Positions 34,593-42,259 of a stretch of DNA of 64,000 bases are shown here, in pieces. How positions within the stretch are numbered: the first letter of the stretch is position 1; every line of letters begins with the position of its first letter. Source of the DNA: Thermoleophilales bacterium (GTDB taxonomy: Bacteria; Actinomycetota; Thermoleophilia; Solirubrobacterales; 70-9); the NCBI GenBank assembly GCA_020636895.1, contig JACJWZ010000001.1:372001-436000 (forward strand), given 5' to 3'. Both the position numbers and the translations under genes were made by a program. A model generated the notes under the pieces. It had not been told where the DNA came from and searched no databases. It saw only the letters and a program-made list of their open reading frames with translations.

Positions 34593-35450
34593 TCAGTCGC
34601 GCAGCGCCTCGTGCGCCAGCGAGATCGCGAGCTTCACGCCGATCCCGACATAGACCGCGAAGTTGATCAGCGCGCCGTTACGGGGCGCGTCGTGGCGGCG
34701 GTAGAAACGCCCCATCCCCCGGTGGAAGGCGATGTTCAGCTTCGGTCCGCGCGCGCCCTCGGTCGTGCCCGCCTTCGTGTGCAACGCCCGCGATGCGGGC
34801 TCGTAGAAGGTGATCCAGCCGCCCTCCTTGAGCCGTGCGCAGAGGTCGAGGTCCTCCATGTACATCCAGTAGCCCTCGTCGAAGAGACCGACGTCGTCGA
34901 GGGCGGCGCGGCGCAGCAGCATGAACGCGCCGTTGACCGCGTCGACGGGCCCTCGCTCGACGTCAGGCGCCCGGTATGCCGCGAGAGCGCCGCTGTCCAT
35001 CCGCCGCCCGACCCCGGTGAAGTGACCCAGGGCGCTGAGCGGGGTCGGGAAGGTGCGGCGGGCGGCGTGGTCGAAGCTGCCGTCCTCGCGAATCAGGGCG
35101 GGCCCGCAGCAGCCGATCCGCGGATCTTCCGCGAGCAGGGCCAGCAGCGGCTCGAGGGTGCCCTCCTCGAGGGCCGCGTCGGGGTTGAGGACCAGCACCG
35201 CCGCGCCGGTCCCCCGGCGGATGCCGATGTTCTGCGCGCGCGCGAAGCCGAGGTTCTCGCGCTGCGCGAGCAGCGTCACCTCGGGGAACTCGGCGGCGAC
35301 CATCTCGGCGGTTCCGTCACCGCTCGCGTTGTCGACCACGCTCACCGTCATCTCCGCGCCGGCGCCGTGCTCGCGCACCGACGCCAGGCAGCGTCGCAGC
35401 AGCTCCTTGCCCCTGTAGGAGACGATGACGATGTCGAGCGTGGCGCTCAC
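34593..35450 (-). CDS. Family 2 glycosyltransferase (WbbL-like)
   Basis: 285 residues. GT2 landmarks: LDIVIVSYRGKELLRRCLAS, VVDNASGDGTAEMV, RENLGFARAQNIGI, VLNPDAALEEG, AVNGAFMLLRRAALDDVGLF and FDEGYWMYMEDLDLCARL. Its nearest kin add rhamnose or GlcNAc in cell-surface polymers. GTG 35450 fits a TAGGTT box seven bases upstream; the frame could extend three codons to a TTG. It is transcribed against the preceding + strand genes. Confidence 0.9.
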   Translation of the reverse strand: MSATLDIVIVSYRGKELLRRCLASVREHGAGAEMTVSVVDNASGDGTAEMVAAEFPEVTLLAQRENLGFARAQNIGIRRGTGAAVLVLNPDAALEEGTLEPLLALLAEDPRIGCCGPALIREDGSFDHAARRTFPTPLSALGHFTGVGRRMDSGALAAYRAPDVERGPVDAVNGAFMLLRRAALDDVGLFDEGYWMYMEDLDLCARLKEGGWITFYEPASRALHTKAGTTEGARGPKLNIAFHRGMGRFYRRHDAPRNGALINFAVYVGIGVKLAISLAHEALRD

Positions 35451-35463
35451 GCCCGCCAACCTA
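35451..35463 (-). promoter_or_regulatory. Leaderless promoter of the WbbL-like gene
   Basis: Minus strand TAGGTT (35463-35458), seven bases, GTG at 35450. The box is in the 42-base gap after the glycoside hydrolase stop. Confidence 0.45.
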
Positions 35464-35492
35464 GATGCCCGCGCGTCCGCGCGCGGTGGCGC

Positions 35493-36578
35493 TCAGCGGG
35501 TGGCGACCGACTCGAAGGTGCCGAGGAGCGGCTTGTCCTCGTTGTCGCGAGTCAGCAGACCCGAGGTCTCACACCACTTGCAGAGCTTGTAGGGGCCGTC
35601 GCGCCACTGGTACCAGAGCAGGCGCCCGAGCCCGAGCTTGCGGCGCTGCGAGAGCACCATCTCGAATGTGTCGTGGAGGATCCGCTCCTGCCCCGAGGTC
35701 GTCTTGATCAGCGGATGCTTGCGGGGCCCCTTGGTTCCCCACCCGATCTCGGTGATCCACAGCGGCGTCGCGCCGGCACCGCGGGAGCGCAGCGACGCGC
35801 GCGCCTGCTTGAGCTGCCTGCGGACTCCGGCGACGTTGCGGGCGTAGGGGTGGTAGGCGACGATGTCGACGGCGTTCCTGACGGCGCGGGACTTGAAGAG
35901 GTCGGCGAGGAACCGCTTGCCGAGGATGGCGTGGGCGTTGGTCGGTTCGGCCACGATCCCGGCGGTCATGACCTGCGCGTTCGGGTCCACCGAGTGGATC
36001 GCCGCGGCCGAGCGCACCAGCACCTTGCCGTAGTCCTTCGGCTTCGGCTTCGGACCCCACCAGGTGATCGAGTTGGGCTCGTTCCAGATCTGCCAGACGG
36101 TGATGGGCCGGTACGGCACGGTCGGGTTCTCGCTCCAGAACGCGCCCCCGGGCCCGTAGCGCTGGACGAGCGTGGTCAGCAGATCGTTCCACGCGCGCGC
36201 GGCCTCGCCCTTGAGCACGGTGCGGTTGAGGTCGTGCGAGACCCAGGGCGGGGCGCCGTAGACCATCGGGATCAGGTCGATGCCGTTCTCGGCGGTCCCG
36301 GCGACGATGGGATCGGTGTAGCTCCAGTTGTACGCGAGGTCCTTGCCGTGCCGGATCACCTCGAAGGGGAAGATGTTGCGGGTGACGCCGACGTCCGCGT
36401 CCGCCATGCGCTCGAAGTCGCCGCCCTCGTAGCCGCTCGCGTTGACGCCGAAGAACCCGCCTGGGGCCTGGGCGCGGGACGTGGACGGCATGCAGAGTGC
36501 CGCCGCGAGCAGTGCCAGGAGGCAGAGGGCCGCGACGGGTAGGCGCAGGTGCGGAGCGGGTGTCGTGGGGCGGGACAC
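35493..36578 (-). CDS. Exported glycoside hydrolase (GH39/GH5-like), paralogue
   Basis: 361 residues. Signal peptide (LRLPVAALCLLALLAAALCM). The catalytic pair is in WQIWNEPN and ITEIGWG, with VAYHPYARN between. The C-terminal WYQWRDGPYKLCKWCETSGL matches the pattern of the lipoprotein paralogue at 28596-29702, including the spaced cysteines CxWC. I chose GTG 36578 (VSRPTTPAPH), with TACCAT nine bases upstream, over a longer frame to 36623. It probably acts on the exopolysaccharide made by the genes it flanks. Confidence 0.83.
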   Translation of the reverse strand: MSRPTTPAPHLRLPVAALCLLALLAAALCMPSTSRAQAPGGFFGVNASGYEGGDFERMADADVGVTRNIFPFEVIRHGKDLAYNWSYTDPIVAGTAENGIDLIPMVYGAPPWVSHDLNRTVLKGEAARAWNDLLTTLVQRYGPGGAFWSENPTVPYRPITVWQIWNEPNSITWWGPKPKPKDYGKVLVRSAAAIHSVDPNAQVMTAGIVAEPTNAHAILGKRFLADLFKSRAVRNAVDIVAYHPYARNVAGVRRQLKQARASLRSRGAGATPLWITEIGWGTKGPRKHPLIKTTSGQERILHDTFEMVLSQRRKLGLGRLLWYQWRDGPYKLCKWCETSGLLTRDNEDKPLLGTFESVATR

Positions 36579-36656
36579 GAGCGCGCGATGGTAGCGACGG
36601 CCACGGACCGCCACAACGATCAACCCAGCGCCGCGGGCACCCCAGGTGTGGTTTGG

Positions 36657-37412
36657 TCAGTGGTCGAGGACGAGCCCGAGGAACTTCTGGGTGCGCGGCT
36701 GCTGAGGGTTGCCGAGCACCTCGGCGGGTGGCCCCTCCTCGAGCACCTTGCCGCCGTCCATGAAGACGACGCGGTCGGAGACGTCGCGGGCGAACCCCAT
36801 CTCATGGGTGACGACGATCATCGTCATCCCCTCGGAGGCGAGCTCACGCATCACGTCGAGCACCTCCTTGACGAGTTCGGGATCGAGCGCGCTCGTGACC
36901 TCGTCGAAGAGCATCACGTGCGGGTCCATCGCCAGCGCCCGCGCGATCGCGACGCGCTGCTGCTGCCCGCCCGAGAGGCGGTCCGGGTACTCGTCGACCT
37001 TCGCCGACATCCCGACCCGGTCGAGCAGCGCCCGGGCCTTCGGCTCGACCTCCGACTTCGGCTTGTCGAGCACCTTCAGCGGCCCCACCGTGACGTTGTC
37101 GAGCGCGCACATGTGCGGGAAGAGGTTGAACTGCTGGAAGACCATGCCGACGCGGCGGCGGACGAAGTCGATCCCGTCCTGGTTGGCCTTGCCGGTGATC
37201 TCCTTGTCCTCGAGCAGGATCCGCCCCTCCTCGGGGGGCTCGAGCAGGTTGATGCAGCGCAGCAGCGTCGACTTGCCCGATCCCGAGGGACCGAGCACGC
37301 AGACGACCTCGCCGCGGTTGATCGTCAGGTCGACCCCCTGCAGGACCTTGAGGCTGCCAAAACGCTTGTGGACGTTCTCGATCCGGAGGACGGATTCGCC
37401 GGTTGCGGTCAT
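36657..37412 (-). CDS. Polar amino-acid ABC transporter ATPase
   Basis: 251 residues. Walker A GPSGSGKST, Q-loop MVFQQFNLFPHM, signature LSGGQQQRVAIARALA, Walker B VMLFDEVTSALDPELV and switch VVTHEMGFARDV all match the GlnQ/HisP group. It powers uptake together with the permease, whose stop it overlaps by four bases. The exact amino acid cannot be told. Transcription runs from the binding protein at 39239 through the permease. Confidence 0.95.
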   Translation of the reverse strand: MTATGESVLRIENVHKRFGSLKVLQGVDLTINRGEVVCVLGPSGSGKSTLLRCINLLEPPEEGRILLEDKEITGKANQDGIDFVRRRVGMVFQQFNLFPHMCALDNVTVGPLKVLDKPKSEVEPKARALLDRVGMSAKVDEYPDRLSGGQQQRVAIARALAMDPHVMLFDEVTSALDPELVKEVLDVMRELASEGMTMIVVTHEMGFARDVSDRVVFMDGGKVLEEGPPAEVLGNPQQPRTQKFLGLVLDH

Positions 37413-38230
37413 GACAGGTCTCCTGAGTTGGGCGGAAGGCCGCCTGCGGGTTGAGTCTCTTCAAGCTGGTCGCTGTCGTTCGATTCCCCGCTTCGCTTCG
37501 TCCGTCTCTGTTCGCGGGCGATCAGGTAGTCGACGAGGCGGGCCAGCGGGATCGTCACGATCAGGAACAGGATCGCTCCCGCCACGAGCCCTGAGCCGTT
37601 GAAGATGTCGGATTGGATCTGGCGGCCGACGTAGACGACGTCGGCGAGGCCGAGGATGCTGACGAGCGAGGTGTCCTTCATCAGCGCGATGAAGTCGTTG
37701 AGCAGCGGCGGGATCACCTTGCGGACGGCCTGGGGAACGATCACGAATCGCATCGCCTGCCCGTGGCTCATGCCGATCGAACGGGCGGCCTCCATCTGCC
37801 CGTTGGGGACGGCTTCGATGCCGGCCCGGTAGACCTCGGCCATGTAGGCGCCGTAGGTGATGGTCAGGGAGATGACGCCGTACCAGAACGGGCTCGTCTC
37901 CCCGAGCCAGGTCGGCTTGCCGATGAAGTCGGGGATGACGTCGCCGCCGATCGGGGAGGAGAGCGAGCTGAGGCCACCGGAGACCAGCAGCAGGACGATC
38001 AGCAGCGGGATGCCGCGGAAGGCATCGATGTAGCCGATCGACAGCCAGCGAAGCGGCGCGGTGGCCCTGCCCGGGAGCTGCCTGATGACGGCGAGGGCCA
38101 GGCCCCAGATGAGAGAGAGGACCCCGCCGAAGATCGAGAGCTTGATGGTGATCCAGAACCCCGCCATGAGGTCCGAGAGGTTGTCGCTCATCACCCCGAA
38201 GTCGAAGTAGTACTGCCGGATGAAGTTCAT
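37409..38230 (-). CDS. Polar amino-acid ABC transporter permease
   Basis: 273 residues. About five membrane helices with the EAA loop EAARSIGMSHGQAMRFVIVP and the His/Glu/Gln permease pattern AFRGIPLLIVLLL and YGAYMAEVYRAGIEAVPNGQ. The C-terminus is hydrophilic (REQRRTKRSGESND). It pairs as a dimer with the ATPase. It lies 148 bases after the binding-protein gene, with a strong hairpin in the gap. Confidence 0.94.
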   Translation of the reverse strand: MNFIRQYYFDFGVMSDNLSDLMAGFWITIKLSIFGGVLSLIWGLALAVIRQLPGRATAPLRWLSIGYIDAFRGIPLLIVLLLVSGGLSSLSSPIGGDVIPDFIGKPTWLGETSPFWYGVISLTITYGAYMAEVYRAGIEAVPNGQMEAARSIGMSHGQAMRFVIVPQAVRKVIPPLLNDFIALMKDTSLVSILGLADVVYVGRQIQSDIFNGSGLVAGAILFLIVTIPLARLVDYLIAREQRRTKRSGESNDSDQLEETQPAGGLPPNSGDLS

Positions 38231-38287
38231 GCGCCCCTAGATCTCCTCGCTCGATCCTGCCTCGCGGTTTATATCCGCACCGGAACG

Positions 38288-38316
38288 AGAAGGGGCGCCC
38301 GGTGGGCGCCCCTTCT
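38288..38316 (-). terminator. Strong hairpin between binding-protein and permease genes
   Basis: Arms AGAAGGGGCGCCC (38288-38300) and GGGCGCCCCTTCT (38304-38316) pair perfectly over 13 bp around GGT. There is no long T-run. It probably stops or stabilises part of the message, so the binding protein is made in excess over the membrane parts. Confidence 0.6.
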
Positions 38317-38378
38317 TCCGTCTCGGTGTCACCTGCGAGGTTCTCTTCGCAAGCGTCAGCAGTCGGACCCGAACCGGA

Positions 38379-39239
38379 TCACTTGCCTCCGTTGACGACC
38401 GAGTCCGGCGCGTCGGTGGAGAAGTACTGCTGGTACAGGTCGTTCAGCGTCCCGTCGTCGATCAGCTGCTGGATCGCCTCGTTGACGCCGTCCACCAGCT
38501 TGTTGTCGGGGGCCATCGCGAACCCGTAGACCTCGTCCGTGGAGATCTCCTGGGCGATCTCGATACCGCCCTGCTTGTTGACGGCGTCGGCCGCGAACGG
38601 CTGGTCGACGATCGCGGCGGCCACCTGCTCGGTGGTCACAGCGGCGAGCGCATCGGCGCCCTTGGCGAAGCCGCGGACCTCCTTGGCGTCAGTCTCGTTC
38701 TCCGCGTAGTCCTGCCCCGTGGTGCCCTGCTGGACGCCCACGACCTGACCGGAGAGCTGATCGGTCGAGGTGATGTCGGAGCCCTCCGGGACCACGAGCG
38801 CCTGCTGTGCCTCGTAGTAGGGGCGGGAGAACGTGACGACCTTCTCGCGCTCCGGGGTGATCGTCGCCGCCGCGGCCACGATGTCGAACTGGCCGCTGGC
38901 CACGTCACGGAAGATCGTGTCGAACGAGCTGTTCTGGTAGGTGGGAGTGAGGCCGAGCTTGTCGGCAATCGCGTCCATCAGGTCCTTGTCGAACCCGCTG
39001 AAGTCGCCACCCTCGGGAGTTCCGATCTCGAACGGCGGGTACGGGGCGTCGGTGCCCACGAGCAGCTGGCCGTCCTTGATCAGGGTCGCGTCGGAGACGT
39101 CGATCGTGCCCGAGTCGGATCCGCCCGAGGTGCTGTCGGTCGCCGTGCTGTCGTCGTCGCTGCCGCAGCCCGCGACCGCGAACATCGCGAAGAGGCCGAT
39201 CAGCAGGGCGAGCGCAGAAAGGGTGCGCGTCTTGGTCAT
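38379..39239 (-). CDS. Polar amino-acid ABC transporter binding lipoprotein
   Basis: 286 residues. Signal peptide with lipobox FAVAGC followed by an Asp/Ser/Thr-rich linker. Family 3 solute-binding domain: LLVGTDAPYPPFEIG, FSGFDKDLMDAIADKLG, FDTIFRDVASGQFDIVAAAA and TPEREKVVTFSRPYY. The N-terminal landmarks TDAPYPPF and FDxDL are typical of His/Gln/Arg/Asp binders. ATG 39239 has AAAGGGAG upstream; a GTG nine bases earlier is a possible alternative start. First gene of the operon. Confidence 0.94.
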   Translation of the reverse strand: MTKTRTLSALALLIGLFAMFAVAGCGSDDDSTATDSTSGGSDSGTIDVSDATLIKDGQLLVGTDAPYPPFEIGTPEGGDFSGFDKDLMDAIADKLGLTPTYQNSSFDTIFRDVASGQFDIVAAAATITPEREKVVTFSRPYYEAQQALVVPEGSDITSTDQLSGQVVGVQQGTTGQDYAENETDAKEVRGFAKGADALAAVTTEQVAAAIVDQPFAADAVNKQGGIEIAQEISTDEVYGFAMAPDNKLVDGVNEAIQQLIDDGTLNDLYQQYFSTDAPDSVVNGGK

Positions 39240-39386
39240 CTGGTGCTTCACTCCCTTTGAGAAGGTCTGGACGTCGTCGCCGGACCGGCGACGGCTTGTG
39301 AACCTTATGTGATTCCTCTCGCTTCGCAACGCGCCATGCGTCCAAGCATTGGCACGTTTCGTTCGCCATCGGGGAGGTTCCTCCAC
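39240..39386. other. Divergent intergenic gap, binding protein / cysM
   Basis: About 150 bases with relatively low G+C (for example TTATGTGATTCCTCTC near 39305). It holds the binding-protein promoter on one strand and leads into the cysM promoter on the other. No open frame, repeat or riboswitch-like fold was recognised. Confidence 0.4.
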
Positions 39387-39399
39387 TACATTTACTGAA
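39387..39399 (+). promoter_or_regulatory. Leaderless promoter of cysM
   Basis: TACATT at 39387-39392, seven bases, GTG at 39400. CTGAAGTG across the start is identical to that of the rhodanese-E1 gene. The box decides the start: an open frame extending to 39349 has no promoter-like signal. Confidence 0.5.
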
Positions 39400-40368
39400 G
39401 TGGTACCCGGCGATCTGCTCAACCGCCCCTGCGGAGGCCAGTTCGAGAACATCCTCGAGGCCATCGGCAACACCCCTCTGGTCGAGGTGGCTCGGCTCTC
39501 CCCAAAGCCGGAGGTGCGCGTCTGGGCGAAGCTCGAAGGCCGGAACCCGACCGGTTCGGTCAAGGACCGTGTCGCCAAGGCGATGATCGACCGCGCCGAG
39601 GCCGACGGGCTCATCTCCCCTGGCCAGACGATCCTCGAGCCGACCTCCGGCAACACGGGGATCGCGCTTTCGATGATCGCCCGTCGCAAGGGCTACAGGA
39701 TGAAGGCCGTGATGCCCGACAACGTGACGCCTGAGCGCGCGCAGCTGCTGTCGATGTACGGGGCCGAGATCGTCTACTCGGAGGGGCCGAAGGGCTCCAA
39801 CGGGGCGGTCGAGCTCGCGCTCGAGATGGCGGCCGCGGACGCCTCCTACTACATGCCCTACCAGTACGGGAACGAGGAGAACCCACTCGCTCACTACAAC
39901 GGGACCGCGGTCGAGATCCTCGAGGAGCTCGATCGCGTCGATGCCTTCGTCGCCGGCCTCGGCACGGGGGGAACGCTCATGGGGAACGGCCGCCGGCTCA
40001 AGGAGGAGAACCCCGAGACCAAGATCGTCGCCTCCGAGCCCAAGCAGGGCGAGGACGTGAGCGGGCTGCGCTCGCTCGCGGACGGCTTCATCCCGCCGAT
40101 CATCGACCTCTCGGTCCTCGACCGGAAGATCATGGTCTCCAACCGCGACAGCGTCATCTGGACGCAGAAGCTGCTGCGCGAGGAGGGGATCTTCGCCGGC
40201 GTCAGCGCCGGCGCCGTCGCCTACGTCGCCAACCGCATCGCCGGCGAGCTGGACGAGGGCAACGTCGTCTTCCTGATCCCCGACGACGGCTGGAAGTACC
40301 TCTCCTCCGGTGTCTACACGCGGGACGTCGACGAGATCGAGGACCTCGACTCGCAGAACTTCTGGTAG
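39400..40368 (+). CDS. cysM: O-phosphoserine sulfhydrylase CysM (CysO-dependent)
   Basis: 322 residues. PLP lysine K55 in NPTGSVKDRVAKAM, the substrate loop PTSGNTGIAL and the phosphate loop GLGTGGTLMGNGRRL. R224 in DVSGLRSLADGF lies where M. tuberculosis CysM has the Arg that selects O-phosphoserine. The C-terminus DGWKYLSSGVYTRD is also of CysM type. It joins O-phosphoserine to CysO-bound sulfur, giving CysO-cysteine. GTG 39400 gives MVPGDLLNRP. The mec gene follows after 14 bases. Confidence 0.92.
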   Translation: MVPGDLLNRPCGGQFENILEAIGNTPLVEVARLSPKPEVRVWAKLEGRNPTGSVKDRVAKAMIDRAEADGLISPGQTILEPTSGNTGIALSMIARRKGYRMKAVMPDNVTPERAQLLSMYGAEIVYSEGPKGSNGAVELALEMAAADASYYMPYQYGNEENPLAHYNGTAVEILEELDRVDAFVAGLGTGGTLMGNGRRLKEENPETKIVASEPKQGEDVSGLRSLADGFIPPIIDLSVLDRKIMVSNRDSVIWTQKLLREEGIFAGVSAGAVAYVANRIAGELDEGNVVFLIPDDGWKYLSSGVYTRDVDEIEDLDSQNFW

Positions 40369-40382
40369 CCGCGCCCGACGAA

Positions 40383-40781
40383 GTGAAGATCTCCCAGAGC
40401 CTGATCGACGAGATCGTCGCCCACTCCCGCGACGATCTCCCAAACGAGTGCTGCGGCCTGATGGGCGGGCGTGACGGCGAGTTCACGTCGGTGCATCGCG
40501 CGCGCAACGCGGCCGCGACCTGGCTGCGCTACGAGCTCCACCCGAGCGACCAGCTGCGGATCATGAACGCGATCGAGGATGGGGGCGACGAGCTCGCGGG
40601 GATCTACCACTCCCACACCAAGAGCGAGGCGTACCCGTCCCAGACGGACATCAACCTCGCGGGCGCCTGGCCCGACCCGCTGTATCTGATCTGCTCGCTG
40701 GCCGACGAGGACGACCCGGTCGTGCGCGCCTTCGAGATCCGCGACGGGAAGGTCGAGGAGGTCGATCTCGACGTCGTCTGA
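40383..40781 (+). CDS. mec: Mec, JAMM/MPN zinc protease releasing cysteine from CysO
   Basis: 132 residues. JAMM motif complete: E22 in PNECCGLMGG, H76-x-H78 in GIYHSHTKSEAYPS and D89 in QTDINLAG. In mycobacteria this enzyme clips cysteine off CysO. GTG 40383 is 14 bases after the cysM stop, so the two are co-transcribed. Together with the genes at 27-28.6 kb it completes the pathway. A zinc-ribbon reading frame begins right after its stop. Confidence 0.93.
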   Translation: MKISQSLIDEIVAHSRDDLPNECCGLMGGRDGEFTSVHRARNAAATWLRYELHPSDQLRIMNAIEDGGDELAGIYHSHTKSEAYPSQTDINLAGAWPDPLYLICSLADEDDPVVRAFEIRDGKVEEVDLDVV

Positions 40782-40914
40782 GGAGCGGGTTCTCGAATGC
40801 CGGCGCTGCCGCCTCGCCCATCCGGACGACGAGCGGTTCTGCCGGAGCTGCGGGAGCCCGCTCGTCGCCGCTCCCGCGGACGCCGACCCCTCCGCCGGGC
40901 TTGACGAGCTCGCC

Positions 40915-41298
40915 ATGCGAGCGCGCAAGGTGCATCCGCGCCTCGCCCGCGGGGAGGTGCGCCGGGTCGCCGTCGTCCGCAACCTGGCCGAGGGCGAGCT
41001 CGTGCAGGGGATCCTGCTGGAGGAGGGGATACCGAGCATCCTCCGTCGCAGCGGAGGCTTCGACGTCCCCGACATGATCGCCGCGGGCCCGCGCGACGTC
41101 ATGGTTCCCGAGAGCGGGGTGGATGCGGCGAGGGCGCTCCTGTCCTCGGAGGTCGACGCGTCGGGCGAGGTGGGGGACGCGGAGCCCGAGGCGCTGCACC
41201 CCGGGAACCGGTTCGCCCTCAAGCTCGCCGCCGGGATGCTGGCCGGCCTCCTCTTCTTCGGCGCCGTCGCCGGCGCCATCTACGCGTTGATCCACTGA
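40915..41298 (+). CDS. Zinc-ribbon membrane protein (first usable start codon)
   Basis: The annotated part has 127 residues: a soluble region (VRRVAVVRNLAEGELVQGIL, LEEGIPSILRRSGG) like DUF2007 signal-transducing domains, then one C-terminal helix (LAAGMLAGLLFFGAVAGAIY). In the same frame upstream, 40786-40914 encode a zinc ribbon, CRRCRLAHPDD and FCRSCGSPL, that surely belongs to the protein. Yet no ATG, GTG or TTG exists in frame after the stop at 40687. Translation may begin at a rare codon near 40789, arise by a shift at the mec stop, or the sequence may have an error. Confidence 0.6.
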   Translation: MRARKVHPRLARGEVRRVAVVRNLAEGELVQGILLEEGIPSILRRSGGFDVPDMIAAGPRDVMVPESGVDAARALLSSEVDASGEVGDAEPEALHPGNRFALKLAAGMLAGLLFFGAVAGAIYALIH

Positions 41299-41315
41299 GC
41301 GCGAACCCCGCCGTG

Positions 41316-42074
41316 TCAGCGGCGAGGGCCGGACGAGGCGATCTCGGCGACGTGCTCGCGCCACGCGGGCTCGATGTCGCGGAGGTCGGCGTCGAACGCC
41401 GTCTCCAGAGCCGCGCCCGGCCCCGCTTTCGGCAGTCGTGAGACGAGCAGGTCGCAGGCGGCCTTCCCACGCTCCTCCTCGAGCAGCTCGAAGACGCTTC
41501 CCCCGAGGATGATCGCGTCACGCGGGGAGGGAGGGAACGACGGCTTCCCGCCCTCCGTCATCCGGCGCAGCACGGCGGCGCGGAAGTCCGCGTACTGCCC
41601 GGCGTAGTACTGGGCGCCCCCTTCGATGAGCCAGGCCCACCGCAGATATCGCGAGAACGTCCGCGGACCCCACGGCGGCGGCATGCGCTCGTTGTGGGAT
41701 GCGAGCGTGAGCTGCGCGTAGAGACGGCACGAGGTTCCGAGCAGCGCTCGCCGCGAGTCCGGGCCGGCGGCGCGGCGCTCCAGCGCCGAGTCGGTGAGCG
41801 TGTGGAGCTCCGTCTGGGTCGCCCAGCCGGCGAGGTAGCGGCGGCCCGCCGGGGCGGAGGCGATCCTCGCCGCGGGCAGGAACGGGTGCGCCGCCGACAG
41901 CCAGGCGGAGTGGGGGTGGAGGATGACCGTGATCCCACCGGGCGCGCTCTCGAAGCGATCCTCCAGCCGCAGCCGCAGATCCTCGAGGTCGTCGAGGGTT
42001 CGCTCAGCGCACTCCTCGTCGCCCTCCTCGAAGCGGGCGGTGAAGCTCAGCGAATCGGTCTCGGTCCAGGGCAT
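41316..42074 (-). CDS. Hypothetical protein with degenerate gluzincin-like motif
   Basis: 252 residues, soluble. WLIEGGAQYYAGQYADFR near residue 150 resembles the W-x-x-EG-x-A-x-Y motif of peptidase MA (gluzincin) folds, and SHNERMPPPW precedes it by some 25 residues. No HExxH is present, so it is probably not an active peptidase. ATG 42074 (MPWTETDSLSF) was chosen since the longer frame runs into a repeat. The role is unknown. Confidence 0.65.
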   Translation of the reverse strand: MPWTETDSLSFTARFEEGDEECAERTLDDLEDLRLRLEDRFESAPGGITVILHPHSAWLSAAHPFLPAARIASAPAGRRYLAGWATQTELHTLTDSALERRAAGPDSRRALLGTSCRLYAQLTLASHNERMPPPWGPRTFSRYLRWAWLIEGGAQYYAGQYADFRAAVLRRMTEGGKPSFPPSPRDAIILGGSVFELLEEERGKAACDLLVSRLPKAGPGAALETAFDADLRDIEPAWREHVAEIASSGPRR

Positions 42075-42135
42075 GGGCGGGCGGCCAAGCGTATGGAGTC
42101 CGCGCGGCCAGCCCCTCGAACCGCGACCGCACCGC

Positions 42136-42240
42136 CACTCTTCCACCGAATACGTGGAAAAGGAGCCTCGGGCCCCCGCCACCTCGAGCCGGCCGCGACT
42201 GCACCATCACTTTCCACCGAATACGTGGAAAAGGAGCCTT
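42136..42240 (-). repeat. Two copies of a short hairpin repeat
   Basis: TTCCACCGAATACGTGGAA with following AAGGAGCC occurs at 42141-42167 and 42212-42238, 71 bases apart. Arms TTTCCAC/GTGGAAA pair perfectly in the second copy. They lie just after the stop of the minus-strand DUF1152-like gene. The core (CCTTTTCCAC..GTGG when read on the minus strand) resembles the longer repeat at 34.5 and 61.4 kb. Confidence 0.6.
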
Positions 42241-42259
42241 TGGCAACTCTCAGGCGCCG

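Noticed and set aside
39240..39399. Riboswitch upstream of cysM or the amino-acid importer
   Set aside because: No conserved aptamer stems were recognised, and cysM appears leaderless, which leaves no room for one.
41316..42074. Active metalloprotease call based on WLIEGGAQYYAG
   Set aside because: The HExxH zinc motif is absent, so only a remote fold resemblance is suggested.
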